This document shows, piece after piece, positions 34,520 through 43,810 of a stretch of 64,000 bases of DNA; the first letter of the stretch is position 1, and the number at the start of each line of letters is the position of its first letter. The stretch is from G965276765 sp965276765 (GTDB taxonomy: Bacteria > Actinomycetota > Acidimicrobiia > Acidimicrobiales > Palsa-688). The position numbers and the translations under genes were made by a program. The notes beneath the pieces are model-generated. The model saw only the letters and a list, made by a program, of their open reading frames with translations. It made no database searches and was not told the origin of the DNA. Location of the stretch: contig OZ255627.1 of NCBI GenBank assembly GCA_965276765.1, positions 248,001-312,000 of the forward strand, given 5' to 3'.

Positions 34520-34858
34520 TCACCCGCAGGGCTCAGCGGCTCGCCGTCGCCGATCAGCCGGGCGCCAGTTGCACACCTGCAGGATTCCGTCGGTGACCGC
34601 TACCGCCGCGTGGCTGGGATTTCTCGCCGTAGCAAACGCGTTCGGCGGCGCGTCCCTTGTCACGTACAAACGGGGCATGGCATTCCTGCCCGTGTTGTCA
34701 GATCCCTCACCACGGCGTGGTACTCGGGCATCTGGGCCTCTGACGAGCAACAGGCCCACGACCAGCCCCGTTGTACCCCAGATGACCCCGCCAACCACCA
34801 CGAACACGGCGCCGAGCACCGCCAGGATGACGCCGGTCTTGACGTTGTTGAAGTGCAC
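34520..34858 (-). pseudogene. htpX: Zinc protease HtpX, internally deleted remnant
   Basis: The 112-residue frame starts exactly like HtpX (MHFNNVKTGVILAVLGAVF, then GGVIWGTTGLVVGLLLV, the first membrane span). It then jumps over about 30-50 residues to AMPRLYVTRDAPPNAFATARNP and HAAVAVTDGILQV, the segment just before the HEXXH helix. The homology ends there and the remaining residues are unrelated. The HEXXH motif, glutamate ligand and later membrane spans are missing, so it cannot be a protease. A separate cytosolic M48 peptidase lies at 36385. Confidence 0.75.
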
Positions 34859-35016
34859 GGCGCCTCCTTTCAGCGACCCCGGAAGCCACCGACATGGTGT
34901 TTCCGTATCTTCCTTAATACCAATGAAGAGTTGCGGAATCGCTAGTTAAGAGGTATCCACCACTTGGCAACTTTTTTTGACTATATGGCGCGCCCTGGCG
35001 TGCCGACTCTTCTCTC

Positions 35017-36300
35017 ATGCCCAGCCTCACCGTTGCGACGCCATCAAACCGCATACGCAGGCTCGGTGCCGCCGTCGGCATCGGAGCCGCCATCGCCCTG
35101 GCCGCATCCGGGGTCGCCGTGGCAACGGCGGCCGGGCCGGCCCAACATCGGGGCGCGTCCGCCCGGTCGGTGTCGCACGGTCCCACGTCGCCGTTCGTGG
35201 ACGCCAACCCGTACTACGAGGTGTCGCCGACGGGCTCGGTATGGCCGCTCAGTGGAGCCCGGTACGACGGGGACGTCAACGCCACGGCCGCTCGTACGAC
35301 CATCGTCGGCATCGGCCTCGCCCGCGGCAACGGCGGTTACTGGGAGGTGAGCGCCAACGGGCGGGTCTGGGCGTTCGGATCGGCTCGCTACTACGGCTCG
35401 CCCTTCCACTCGCACTTCAAGGGTCGCCCGGCCGGCATCGTCCGCACAGTGAGCGGGAACGGGTACTGGGTCTACGACACCGACGGCAGCGTCCACGCCT
35501 TCGGCGACGCCAGGTACTACGGATCGCTCGGCGGGAGGCGGCTCGACTCGCCGATCGTCGACATGGTCGGAACGACCGGGGGCGGAGGCTACTGGCTCGT
35601 GTCCTCCCTCGGCCGGGTCGCCGCCTACGGCAACGCCACGAGCCACGGGGATTTCCGTACCGCCCACATCACCTCGACCATCGCCGGGCTTGCCGTCATG
35701 CCGAGGGAGACCGGCTACTGGCTCGTCGGCACGAACGGCCAGGTCTGGGCGTTCGGCGCCGCCCACAACGATGGAAACCTGCCGTCGGGCGACCACAATC
35801 AGTCCATCGCCTCCATCGTGTCGACATCGGACGGCAACGGCTACTGGATGGTCGCCCACGACGGCGATATCCACCGCTTCGGTGACGCCGTCGGTTCCTC
35901 ACCCCCGGAGCTGGCGTTCGTCCACACGATCCAGAACGCCAGCGATCGGGCCGTCGAATGGGCCATGGAACAGCGGGGCAAACCCTACATCTACGGGGGC
36001 ACGGGCCCGCAGGGCTTCGACTGCTCAGGGCTGACGATGATGTCGTGGCATGAGGCCGGCGTCACGATCCCCCGCGTCGCCGACGACCAGTACATCGCCG
36101 GCAAGAAGACGCCGATCAGCCAGTTGGCCAACGGGGACCTCGTGTACTGGGCGACGAACACGTCCGTACCGTCCACCGTGTACCACGTGGCCCTGTACTT
36201 GGGCAGCGGCAACATCGTGGCCGCTCCCTACACAGGGACCGTCGTACAGACCCAGCCCCTCTACACCGAGGAGCTCATGACCGACGGCACCGCTCCCTAG
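35017..36300 (+). CDS. Secreted NlpC/P60 peptidase with N-terminal GYWxV repeats
   Basis: A 427-residue exported protein. Residues about 12-40 are a signal peptide. Residues about 60-300 contain five or so repeats of the form GYWxVxxxGxVxAFGxAxxxGS, a beta-propeller-like module common in Acidimicrobiia surface proteins. The C-terminal NlpC/P60 domain has catalytic Cys in GFDCSGLTMMSWHEAG and His in YHVALYLG. It should cleave peptidoglycan stem peptides. The TAG stop lies inside a 16-bp palindrome. Confidence 0.88.
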   Translation: MPSLTVATPSNRIRRLGAAVGIGAAIALAASGVAVATAAGPAQHRGASARSVSHGPTSPFVDANPYYEVSPTGSVWPLSGARYDGDVNATAARTTIVGIGLARGNGGYWEVSANGRVWAFGSARYYGSPFHSHFKGRPAGIVRTVSGNGYWVYDTDGSVHAFGDARYYGSLGGRRLDSPIVDMVGTTGGGGYWLVSSLGRVAAYGNATSHGDFRTAHITSTIAGLAVMPRETGYWLVGTNGQVWAFGAAHNDGNLPSGDHNQSIASIVSTSDGNGYWMVAHDGDIHRFGDAVGSSPPELAFVHTIQNASDRAVEWAMEQRGKPYIYGGTGPQGFDCSGLTMMSWHEAGVTIPRVADDQYIAGKKTPISQLANGDLVYWATNTSVPSTVYHVALYLGSGNIVAAPYTGTVVQTQPLYTEELMTDGTAP

Positions 36301-36333
36301 GGAGCGCAGACCAGTACCGCTCCCTAGGGAGCG
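36291..36333. terminator. Two direct copies of a CGCTCCCTAGGGAGCG palindrome
   Basis: CGCTCCCTAGGGAGCG occurs at 36291-36306 and again at 36318-36333, within a 27-bp direct repeat. The first contains the NlpC/P60 stop codon. Lying between convergent genes, the pair could act as a bidirectional terminator, although no T-run follows; a protein-binding site is the alternative. Confidence 0.45.
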
Positions 36334-36384
36334 CAGACCGGCACCGGCTCCGTAAAGGCGCGAACGGGTCGAGTCGGGGGCCGG

Positions 36385-37404
36385 TCAGGTCTCGGGGTCG
36401 TCGTCGGCCTCGGGGCGAGCCGATCCTTCGGGGCCGTAGCGGCCCAACCATGACGAGATCTGCCCCGAGAGGCGGGTCACGCCGCCGACGGTCCGCTCGA
36501 CCACGCCGGCGAAGCGCTCCCTGTAGTGGCGCACGGCGGCGTCGAACTCCGCCGACGGCGGTGGCTCCTCGCCCTTGCGGACGTAGCTACCGGAGCGGAT
36601 GCGGTCGAAGTCCCCCGACTGCACCCACGTGACGAGCTCGCGGACCCGGCGTACGGCCAGCGGGTGGGTGCGGCCGATCTCGATGCCGAAGCGGGCGCTG
36701 CGAGCGAAGAGGTCCTCCTCGCCGGCATACTCGGTGGCCTGGCGGATGAAGGCGTCGACCTGCATGCCGGGGAGGGCGCCGCCGGCCATGCGCATGAGCA
36801 TCCGGCACACGACGATGGGATCGTCGATGGCCAGGGCGGCGGCCCGGTCGCAGGTGAGCTCGGTCGCCCGGTGCCACTCGAGCAGCGCCATGTAAAGGCC
36901 GCGCACCGGCAGGTCGGCCAGGGGCACATCCGAGAGGGCGCCCTGCAGGAGGGTGGCGAGCAGGACCATCGCCGTCGAGTAGGTGACGTGGTCGGAGAGG
37001 ACGTGGCCGATCTCGTGGGCGAGGACCGATTCGATCTCGTCGGCCTCGTAGTCGGCCACGAGCGGCGAGAAGACGACGACGACGGGCCGGCGCATCCCGA
37101 AGGTGATGGCGTTGGACACCGGGTACTGGGTGACGAACAGCGGGGGCGGGTCGGCCAGATCGAGGCGGGTCGCGGCCCGCACCTGGGCCGACCACAGGTC
37201 GGGCATCTGGTCAGGCCCGATCCGAACGGCGTCGCCGAGAAGCTGCTGGCGAAACCTCGTCTCTACGCCGAGGCCGCCCAGGCGCTTGATCAGCCGGTCG
37301 AGCAGGGGGATGGCGTGGAGGGCGGAGGTGGCGGCGCGGTCGGCGGGGTGTTCGTAGGTCCGCGGGCTCAGATCCGGGTACCTCGTTGCCAGCTCGATGG
37401 CCAT
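36385..37404 (-). CDS. M48-family zinc metallopeptidase
   Basis: A 339-residue M48 peptidase. The zinc site HEIGH lies near residue 130 within ESVLAHEIGHVLSDH, the third ligand glutamate is likely in EWHRATELTCDRAAALA (about 178), and the substrate strand PVSNAITFGMRRPVVVVFS precedes them. No N-terminal signal or paired membrane spans like HtpX are evident, so it seems cytosolic or peripheral. Its target is unknown. It converges on the NlpC/P60 gene. Confidence 0.87.
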   Translation of the reverse strand: MAIELATRYPDLSPRTYEHPADRAATSALHAIPLLDRLIKRLGGLGVETRFRQQLLGDAVRIGPDQMPDLWSAQVRAATRLDLADPPPLFVTQYPVSNAITFGMRRPVVVVFSPLVADYEADEIESVLAHEIGHVLSDHVTYSTAMVLLATLLQGALSDVPLADLPVRGLYMALLEWHRATELTCDRAAALAIDDPIVVCRMLMRMAGGALPGMQVDAFIRQATEYAGEEDLFARSARFGIEIGRTHPLAVRRVRELVTWVQSGDFDRIRSGSYVRKGEEPPPSAEFDAAVRHYRERFAGVVERTVGGVTRLSGQISSWLGRYGPEGSARPEADDDPET

Positions 37405-37475
37405 ACCGCAGGCCTAGCAGCCCCGCACCCGCAATGCGAGGGCGGCCCGGCTTTGTTTTCGCCCCGGCCCGCGGC

Positions 37476-37973
37476 TCAGTCGTAATAGCCGGAGTGGATG
37501 TACACGCACGGGATGCCCTCGCCCCGGAACATCAGCACGTTGCGCCAGTCATCCTCGAAGCTCAACTTGAGGTTGAACCCGGCCTTGCGGAGCTCGGCGA
37601 CCGAGCGGCGCTTGAAGTGGCGGGCGGCGCCGTAGTCACCGAAGTCGCGCATCACGAGAAGATCCCAGCGCAGGCCATAGCGCTCGAGCCAGGCCGCCGT
37701 CTGGGGCCTGACCCTCGCCGGTCGAGCGGTGAGGAGGACGACCGAGAGCGTCGGGTCGAGCAGGACGAGCAGGCGGGCCACCTCCTCGATGATCGGATCG
37801 TCGCCGCACGCCTCGAAGAAAGCGGGCCAGTCCTGCCGGGGCCCCTCGATGAAGTGCTGTCGGCTGGCGGCGTCGGAGAGCACGCCGTCGAGATCGAACA
37901 CGACGGCGGGGCCCGCAGGGACGGGCCCCGCCCGCCAGTACCAGTTGTCGGGGAGGAGGTCGGGCTCCGTCAT
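37476..37973 (-). CDS. HAD-superfamily phosphatase (polynucleotide-kinase-phosphatase-like)
   Basis: A 165-residue haloacid-dehalogenase-type protein. Motif I is FDLDGVLSD (residues about 26-34, catalytic aspartates), motif II is LLTARP (about 100), and a FEDDWRNVLMF stretch near the end serves as motif IV. It is short, with no large cap domain, like nucleic-acid 3'-phosphatase domains. The ATG overlaps the acetyl-CoA synthetase stop by 4 bp, so it is co-transcribed downstream of it; the substrate is unknown. Confidence 0.78.
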   Translation of the reverse strand: MTEPDLLPDNWYWRAGPVPAGPAVVFDLDGVLSDAASRQHFIEGPRQDWPAFFEACGDDPIIEEVARLLVLLDPTLSVVLLTARPARVRPQTAAWLERYGLRWDLLVMRDFGDYGAARHFKRRSVAELRKAGFNLKLSFEDDWRNVLMFRGEGIPCVYIHSGYYD

Positions 37974-39937
37974 TCCTCCGATGGGGCGACGCTGGATCTC
38001 TTGCGGATCTCTTCGACCACGCCCGGGTCGGCGAGCGTCGTCGTGTCACCGAGATCGCGCCCCTCGGCCACGTCTTGGAGCAGCCGGCGCATGATCTTGC
38101 CCGAGCGGGTCTTGGGCAGGTCGTCGGTGAAGATAACCGTCTTGGGCCGACCGAACCTGCCGATCTTGTCGGCCACGTGGGCCCTGAGGTCTTCGCCGTG
38201 ACTCTCGTCAGGGGTGAACTCCGACTTGAGGGTTACGAAGGCCACGATGGCCTGGCCGCTTGTCTCGTCCTTGGCGCCGACGACGGCCGCCTCGGCCACG
38301 CTCGGGTGGTCGACGAGGGCCGATTCGACCTCGGTGGTCGAGACCCGGTGGCCGGAGACGTTCATCACGTCGTCGACGCGGCCGAGGAGCCACAGGTAGC
38401 CGTCGTCGTCGAGCTTGGCGCCGTCGCCGGCGAAGTACCGGCCGGGGAAGCGCGACCAGTACGTCTCCTGGTAGCGCTCTGGGTTGCCCCAGATGCCGCG
38501 CAGCATCGAAGGCCAGGGGCGGGTGATGGTCAGGTACCCGCCGCCGACGGGGACCGGGTTGCCGGCGTCGTCGACGACCTCGGCGGCGATGCCGGGGAGC
38601 GGGAACGTGGCCGACCCCGGCTTGGTGGTCGTCGCACCGGGGAGCGGCGAGATCATGAGGGCGCCGGTCTCTGTCTGCCACCAGGTGTCCACGATCGGGC
38701 AGTGGTCGCCGCCGATGTAGTGGTGGTACCAGATCCACGCCTCGGGGTTGATCGGCTCGCCGACTGTGCCGAGGACCCGCAGGGTCGAGAGGTCGTGGCC
38801 CTCCGGATACCGGACGCCCCACTTCATGCACGCCCTGATGGCCGTCGGGGCGCAGTAGAGGATCGAGACCTTGTACTTCTCGACGATCTTCCACCAACGG
38901 TCCTTGTCGGGGAAGTCGGGGGCGCCCTCGTAGAGGACGCCGGTGGCGCAGTTGGCCAATGGGCCGTAGACGATGTAGCTGTGGCCGGTGACCCAACCGA
39001 TGTCGGCCGCGCACCAATAGACGTCCTTGTCGGCCTTCAGGTCGAAGACGTACTTGTGGGTGTAGGCGACCTGCGTGAGGTACCCGCCGGTCGTGTGCAT
39101 GATGCCCTTGGGCTTGGCCGTCGTGCCGCTGGTGTAGAGCAGGTAGAGGAGGTCCTCCGATTCCATGCGTTCCGGTTCGCAGTGGTCGTCGGCCTCCGCC
39201 ATCAGGTCGTGCCACCAGTGGTCGCGGCCCTCGCGCATCTCGACGTCTTCCTCGACCCGCCTGACCACGACCACGCCCGTGATCGACGGGGTGTCGGCCA
39301 GGGCGATGTCGGCGGCCGGCTTCAACATGTTGGGCTTTCCCTTGCGCCAGCCGCCGTCGGCGGTGACGAGGACCTTGGCCTCGGCATCGACGATGCGATC
39401 GCGCAACGCGTCGGAAGAGAAGCCGCCGAAGACGACAGAGTGGGCGGCGCCGATGCGGGTGCAGGCGAGCATGGCAACGGGCAACTCGGGGATCATCGGC
39501 ATGTAGATGGCGACCCGATCTCCCCGACGGACGCCGAGACCCTTCAAGACGTTGGCGAAGCGCTCGACGTCGACGAGCAGGTCGGCGTAGGTGATGGTCC
39601 TCGTGTCGCCGGGCTCGCCTTCGAAGTGGTAGGCGACCCGGTCGCCATGGCCTGCGGCCACGTGGCGGTCGACACAGTTGTACGACACGTTGAGCTGGCC
39701 GCCCACGAACCATTTGGCGAAGGGGAGCTCCCACTCGCAGATGGTGTCCCAGTCCCGGTACCAGTCGATGAGATCGGCGGCCTGACGGGCCCAGTGGCCC
39801 TGCCAGTCGGCCTCGGCTTCCTCGTAGACGCTGGCCTGGCTGATCAGGGCGTCCCTGGCGAACTCCGGAGGTGGCGGAAACGTCCTGATCTCGGAGTAGT
39901 ACGCCTCGATGGCGGCGCTCGACGGCTCTTCGGTCAC
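37970..39937 (-). CDS. acsA: Acetyl-CoA synthetase
   Basis: A 655-residue AMP-forming acetyl-CoA synthetase, full length for the family. Present are ELPFAKWFVGGQLNVSYNCV, LYTSGTTAKPKGIMHTTGGYL, the acetate-pocket segment VDTWWQTETG, GRYFAGDGAKLDDDGYLWLLGRVDDVMNVSGH and the acetylatable C-terminal lysine in TRSGKIMRR. The start is GTG 39937 with AGGGGGAG upstream. It activates acetate to acetyl-CoA and is followed by the overlapping HAD gene. Confidence 0.95.
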   Translation of the reverse strand: MTEEPSSAAIEAYYSEIRTFPPPPEFARDALISQASVYEEAEADWQGHWARQAADLIDWYRDWDTICEWELPFAKWFVGGQLNVSYNCVDRHVAAGHGDRVAYHFEGEPGDTRTITYADLLVDVERFANVLKGLGVRRGDRVAIYMPMIPELPVAMLACTRIGAAHSVVFGGFSSDALRDRIVDAEAKVLVTADGGWRKGKPNMLKPAADIALADTPSITGVVVVRRVEEDVEMREGRDHWWHDLMAEADDHCEPERMESEDLLYLLYTSGTTAKPKGIMHTTGGYLTQVAYTHKYVFDLKADKDVYWCAADIGWVTGHSYIVYGPLANCATGVLYEGAPDFPDKDRWWKIVEKYKVSILYCAPTAIRACMKWGVRYPEGHDLSTLRVLGTVGEPINPEAWIWYHHYIGGDHCPIVDTWWQTETGALMISPLPGATTTKPGSATFPLPGIAAEVVDDAGNPVPVGGGYLTITRPWPSMLRGIWGNPERYQETYWSRFPGRYFAGDGAKLDDDGYLWLLGRVDDVMNVSGHRVSTTEVESALVDHPSVAEAAVVGAKDETSGQAIVAFVTLKSEFTPDESHGEDLRAHVADKIGRFGRPKTVIFTDDLPKTRSGKIMRRLLQDVAEGRDLGDTTTLADPGVVEEIRKRSSVAPSEE

Positions 39938-40289
39938 AGCAAACTCCCCCTGTGGTCAGTTTCGACGAAGCGTACGTCTCGCCCGAAGACTTGCAGGGGG
40001 AAAGTCGTCCGCCGCCGATGGAGAAGTTTACCGGGCGAATCACGTCCGGTCTTCCTGACCCGGGCCCGGTGCCTTCGACACACCCGCAATCCGCTCCACC
40101 TCGGGGTGGCAGGGGACCACGAGTCGCGGATGACGTCAGGTCGAGCGGTCGGGCGAGTACCGTCCGGGCGGGGTCGAAGGGCCGGCCCCCGAGCATTTGC
40201 GCCCGCCACAAGCGGGCGGCGCAGCATTCCGGCGGCACGGCCTCTCAAGCCGGACGGTAGCCGGGCCGCCGCTTCAGCCCGAGACCAAC
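39938..40289. other. Divergent intergenic region
   Basis: This 352-bp gap lies between the divergent acsA and the phosphoesterase-MprF fusion gene. Apart from the acsA ribosome-binding site (about 39945-39955) I see no convincing gene, structured RNA or repeat; promoters for both genes must lie here. Confidence 0.5.
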
Positions 40290-43200
40290 ATGAGCGAACC
40301 AACATCTCCGAACACCAAGCGAGCATCTGCGGTCCCGGGGCTCGGGGCGCCGCTCGACCTCTCCCTGCCGGTCGGGAGCCGGGTGCTCGTCGTGTCCGAC
40401 CTCCATCTCGGACCCGACCCCTCCCCCGCCCATGTCATGGCGATCGCCGAGCTGGTACAGACCATCGAAGCGTGGACAGGGCCCGGCGTGATGCTCTTCA
40501 ACGGCAACACCTTCGAGTCGGCGCCGGCCGCCGGGGGGGCGGGGCTGCCGACGAAGACGGAGGCGGCGGCGGTCGCTCCCGCTCTCGGCGCCCACCCTCG
40601 CCTCGAGGCCGCGGTCGTCGCCTTTGCTTCGGGACCGGGACGGAGGGTGGTGGTGCTCCCCGGCGACCGTGACGCCGCCCTGGCGTGGTCGGAGCCGGAA
40701 CGCAAGATCGTCGCGACCCGTCTCGGCGCCGAGGTCGCGCTCGCCGTCGACCTCGAGATCGCCACGGGCGCCGGTGCCCGCAGGGTCCGCGTCGAGGGCG
40801 GCCAGCAACTCGACCCGCTCGCAGCGTGCCAGGACCCGACCAACAGGGGCGAGAGCCCGGTCGCCTATCACCTGCGGACCGAGTTTCTTCCGGCCGTGAG
40901 ACGCAGCGAGGCGTCGGGAAAGCGGCGCGACGCCTGGCTGGCAGGCATGGACCTGCTCGACGACCCGGCCACCTTTCCCCGCTTCCTCGCCTCGAGACTC
41001 ACCTACCGCAAGCTCGCAGGGCGCGCCTGGCTCGTAGTCATCCCCGTCCTCGTGGCCGTCGCCCTCAGGCTTCCGACCATTGCCATCGCCCATGCCGCCG
41101 GTATCGCCCACTCCGGCTCCGACCGCCTCCTCGTCCTCGCCACCGCCACCGTCGTGGAGCTCGTCGTCCTCGCCGGGATCGCCGTCGCCGCCGTGCGGAG
41201 GACCTGGAAGGCACTGGCCGGTCTCTCGCTCGGAGAGGGTCAGCGCGAGCCCAACCGCAACGCTCGGGACCGGGCGAGGGACCTCATCGGCACCGGGCAC
41301 ACCGGCCTGATCACCGGCCACACGTGTCGGCCCGAGCTCACCCACCTCGGGGCCGGCTTTTTCGCCAACGCCGGATGCGGCGCCGAGGTCGTCACCGAGG
41401 TCTCCGCGCGGTTTCCCGGTCTCGGCCTGCCTCCCGTGTTCCAAGGTCAGCGGCAGCTCTCGTGGGTCGAGCTCGAGGCCGGGAACGAGCTGCACGTGCG
41501 GCTCTTCCACGCCCGCCAGGACTCCCCCGGTGCCACCATCATCGAGCGGCTCGTCGCCCGGAGGGTCCCCGACGTGGTGGCCTCACGCGACATCGGACCG
41601 CAGCTGGTCGCCACGTTCCCGCAGGGCTCGTCGTGGCCAACGCAGCCGAGCGGGCAGCTGCGCAGGCGGCGGATCCGGCGCCTGGCGGGGATCTTCGTCG
41701 GCCTCGCCGGGTTCGTCTCGCTGCTGTCATCGCTCTCGGACCCGATCAAGGACCGCCTTGTCGAGATTCGTCACATCGTGCCGATCGTGGTGCCGGAGAC
41801 GGCCAGCGCCCTCACCGCCATCGGCGGCGTCGCCCTGCTCGTCCTGGCCCGAGGGGTGCGCCGCGGCCAGCGCCGGTCGTGGGCGGTCACGATCGCCATC
41901 CTGCTCGTCACGGTCGTCCTCCATCTGATCAAGGGGGTGGACGTCGAAGAGGCCGTGGTCGCGCTGGCCATCGCCGCCTTCCTCTGGCTCAACCGGGCCG
42001 AGTTCAAGGCGGCCACGGAGACCCCGCGGCTGCGCGGCGGCCTGGCCCGTTGGGCGGTCGCCGTCGTGGCCGTCGTCGTCGCCGGCACGGCAGGGATCAA
42101 GCTCAGCTTGACGGTGAGGAACCTGGCCGGGCGAGCGCTCGATTCGGACAGGAGGCGCTTCACGATCTCGTGGGGCCGGGCGCTGTTGGCGACGGTCGAG
42201 CGGATGGTGGGCGTCGACCACGTGTACCTCCCGCGCAGCATCAACCGGTTCTTCACGCCGGCCGTGACGGCCGCAGCGATCGGTCTTGCCATCACCCTGC
42301 TCGTGTTGATCTTCCGGCCGGTCGTGGCCCGCCGGCGCCGCAGCGAGCACAGCGGCGAGTCCGACCTGGCCCGGGCCAGGGCCATCCTGGCCCGGCACGG
42401 CTCAGGGACGCTCGACTACTTCGCCCTCCGACCGGACAAGGAGTTCTTCTTCTGGGGTGACACGGTGGCGGCGTACGCCGTCTACGGCGGCGTCTGCCTC
42501 GTCTCGCCCGACCCGATCGGGCCGGTGCCAGAGCGCGAGCCGGCGTGGCGGGCGTTCCGTCGCTTCGTCGATGAGCACGGCTGGGCCCTCGGTGGGCTGG
42601 GGGCAGGAGAGGACTGGCTCCCCGTCTACCGCGCCACCGGCATGCACGATCTCTACGCCGGCGACGAGGGCGTGGTGCGTGTCAAGCGCTTCACCCTCGA
42701 AGGTGGGCGGTTCAAGAGCCTCCGTCAGGCCGTCAACCGGGTGGCCAAGCACGGCTATCGGATCAGCTTCCACGACCCCTCGAGCCTCGACCCGGGCCTG
42801 CGCGCCGGACTTGAAGCGGTGATGACCAAGAGCCGCAGGGGCGACGTCGAGCGCGGCTTCTCGATGACCCTCGGACGGGTGTTCGAGCCCGACGACGCGG
42901 GGTTGCTGCTCGCCGTCGTCCACGGCCCGGCCGGTGCGGACGACACGACCGGTGCGGACGGCACGACCGGCGGGGTCGGGGGCCGGGCCGGGGCCGGGGG
43001 CGGGGGCGGGGCCGGGGATGCCTTGGGCCCACCGGTGGCGTTCTGCCAGTACGTCCCGGCCCCCGGAATCGCCGGTTACTCCCTCGACCTGATGCGCCGC
43101 GACGACGGCGAGCACCCCAACGGTCTCATCGACTTCGCCGTCGTCGAGACGGTCAGGTACCTGCGCGATCGCGGTGCCGACGGCCTCGGCCTCAACTTCG

Positions 43201-43613
43201 CCACGATGCGGGCCGTCCTTGCCGGCGAGACGGGCGAGGGACCGGCCCAGCGCATCCAGGCGTGGTTGCTGCGACGGATGGGCGACTCCATGCAGATCGA
43301 GTCCCTCTGGAAGTTCAACGCCAAGTTCGACCCCGACTGGCAGCCCCGCTACGCCCTCTATGACGCCCCGGAGAATGCATTCGCCGTCGCGGTCGCCATC
43401 GCTCGAGCCGAGTCGTTTTGGGAGCTTCCTGTCATCGGGAGGTTCCTCGTGCCATCGGTCGGACGGGGAGCCGAGGACGGGGACGAGCCCGGGGAGCACA
43501 CCGGAGCCGAATGCGGAGGCGACGCCGGGGGCGAAGGCGAGGGCGACGCAGACCTGGAGGCCACTCCGAGTGGCGGGGCGGGCCGCAGGCCGGGGCACGA
43601 AGCGGTGACCTGA
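40290..43613 (+). CDS. Fusion of a degenerate metallophosphoesterase and an MprF-like phosphatidylglycerol lysyltransferase domain
   Basis: A 1107-residue protein. Residues about 30-350 resemble a calcineurin-like phosphoesterase: VLVVSDLHLG keeps the first metal motif (D37, H39), but the GD motif reads GN (72-73), GNHD reads GDRD (125-128) and GHTH reads GHTC (about 342). Several membrane spans follow (about 245-310 and 470-690). Residues about 690-1060 are a DUF2156/MprF aminoacyl-transfer domain (DYFALRPDKEFFFWGDTVAAY, LGLNFATMRA, SLWKFNAKFDPDWQPRY). MprF domains transfer lysine or alanine from tRNA to phosphatidylglycerol. A Gly/Thr-rich insert lies at about 890-912, and the C-terminus is acidic and low-complexity. 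Confidence 0.8.
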   Translation: MSEPTSPNTKRASAVPGLGAPLDLSLPVGSRVLVVSDLHLGPDPSPAHVMAIAELVQTIEAWTGPGVMLFNGNTFESAPAAGGAGLPTKTEAAAVAPALGAHPRLEAAVVAFASGPGRRVVVLPGDRDAALAWSEPERKIVATRLGAEVALAVDLEIATGAGARRVRVEGGQQLDPLAACQDPTNRGESPVAYHLRTEFLPAVRRSEASGKRRDAWLAGMDLLDDPATFPRFLASRLTYRKLAGRAWLVVIPVLVAVALRLPTIAIAHAAGIAHSGSDRLLVLATATVVELVVLAGIAVAAVRRTWKALAGLSLGEGQREPNRNARDRARDLIGTGHTGLITGHTCRPELTHLGAGFFANAGCGAEVVTEVSARFPGLGLPPVFQGQRQLSWVELEAGNELHVRLFHARQDSPGATIIERLVARRVPDVVASRDIGPQLVATFPQGSSWPTQPSGQLRRRRIRRLAGIFVGLAGFVSLLSSLSDPIKDRLVEIRHIVPIVVPETASALTAIGGVALLVLARGVRRGQRRSWAVTIAILLVTVVLHLIKGVDVEEAVVALAIAAFLWLNRAEFKAATETPRLRGGLARWAVAVVAVVVAGTAGIKLSLTVRNLAGRALDSDRRRFTISWGRALLATVERMVGVDHVYLPRSINRFFTPAVTAAAIGLAITLLVLIFRPVVARRRRSEHSGESDLARARAILARHGSGTLDYFALRPDKEFFFWGDTVAAYAVYGGVCLVSPDPIGPVPEREPAWRAFRRFVDEHGWALGGLGAGEDWLPVYRATGMHDLYAGDEGVVRVKRFTLEGGRFKSLRQAVNRVAKHGYRISFHDPSSLDPGLRAGLEAVMTKSRRGDVERGFSMTLGRVFEPDDAGLLLAVVHGPAGADDTTGADGTTGGVGGRAGAGGGGGAGDALGPPVAFCQYVPAPGIAGYSLDLMRRDDGEHPNGLIDFAVVETVRYLRDRGADGLGLNFATMRAVLAGETGEGPAQRIQAWLLRRMGDSMQIESLWKFNAKFDPDWQPRYALYDAPENAFAVAVAIARAESFWELPVIGRFLVPSVGRGAEDGDEPGEHTGAECGGDAGGEGEGDADLEATPSGGAGRRPGHEAVT

Positions 43614-43703
43614 AGGCGCCAGGAGCGCCGCTCGACCCGAGCCGGACGATCGCTGGACCCGCCCGCGGGCGAGTAGAGCCCGGGGAGAGCGCCATCGTCA
43701 CCC

Positions 43704-43752
43704 TTCTTTTGCCCACTTTTCCGTGTTCACTCCGTAAAAGTGGGCAAAAGAA
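43704..43752. terminator. Bidirectional hairpin terminator
   Basis: A perfect 17-bp inverted repeat (TTCTTTTGCCCACTTTT and its complement) encloses a 15-base loop between the convergent fusion gene and DUF2236 gene. The stem has A/T tracts at both ends, so each strand has a U-rich run after the hairpin, as expected of a two-way intrinsic terminator. Confidence 0.75.
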
Positions 43753-43810
43753 TGGGCGTCATTCGCCTACCGGCCCACGGGGAGAAGCGCAGGCCGACCG
43801 GCGTCGCGAC

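Noticed and set aside
38075..40672. An 865-codon plus-strand frame across acsA
   Set aside because: It is antisense to a full-length acetyl-CoA synthetase and has no homology; it merely mirrors codon bias.
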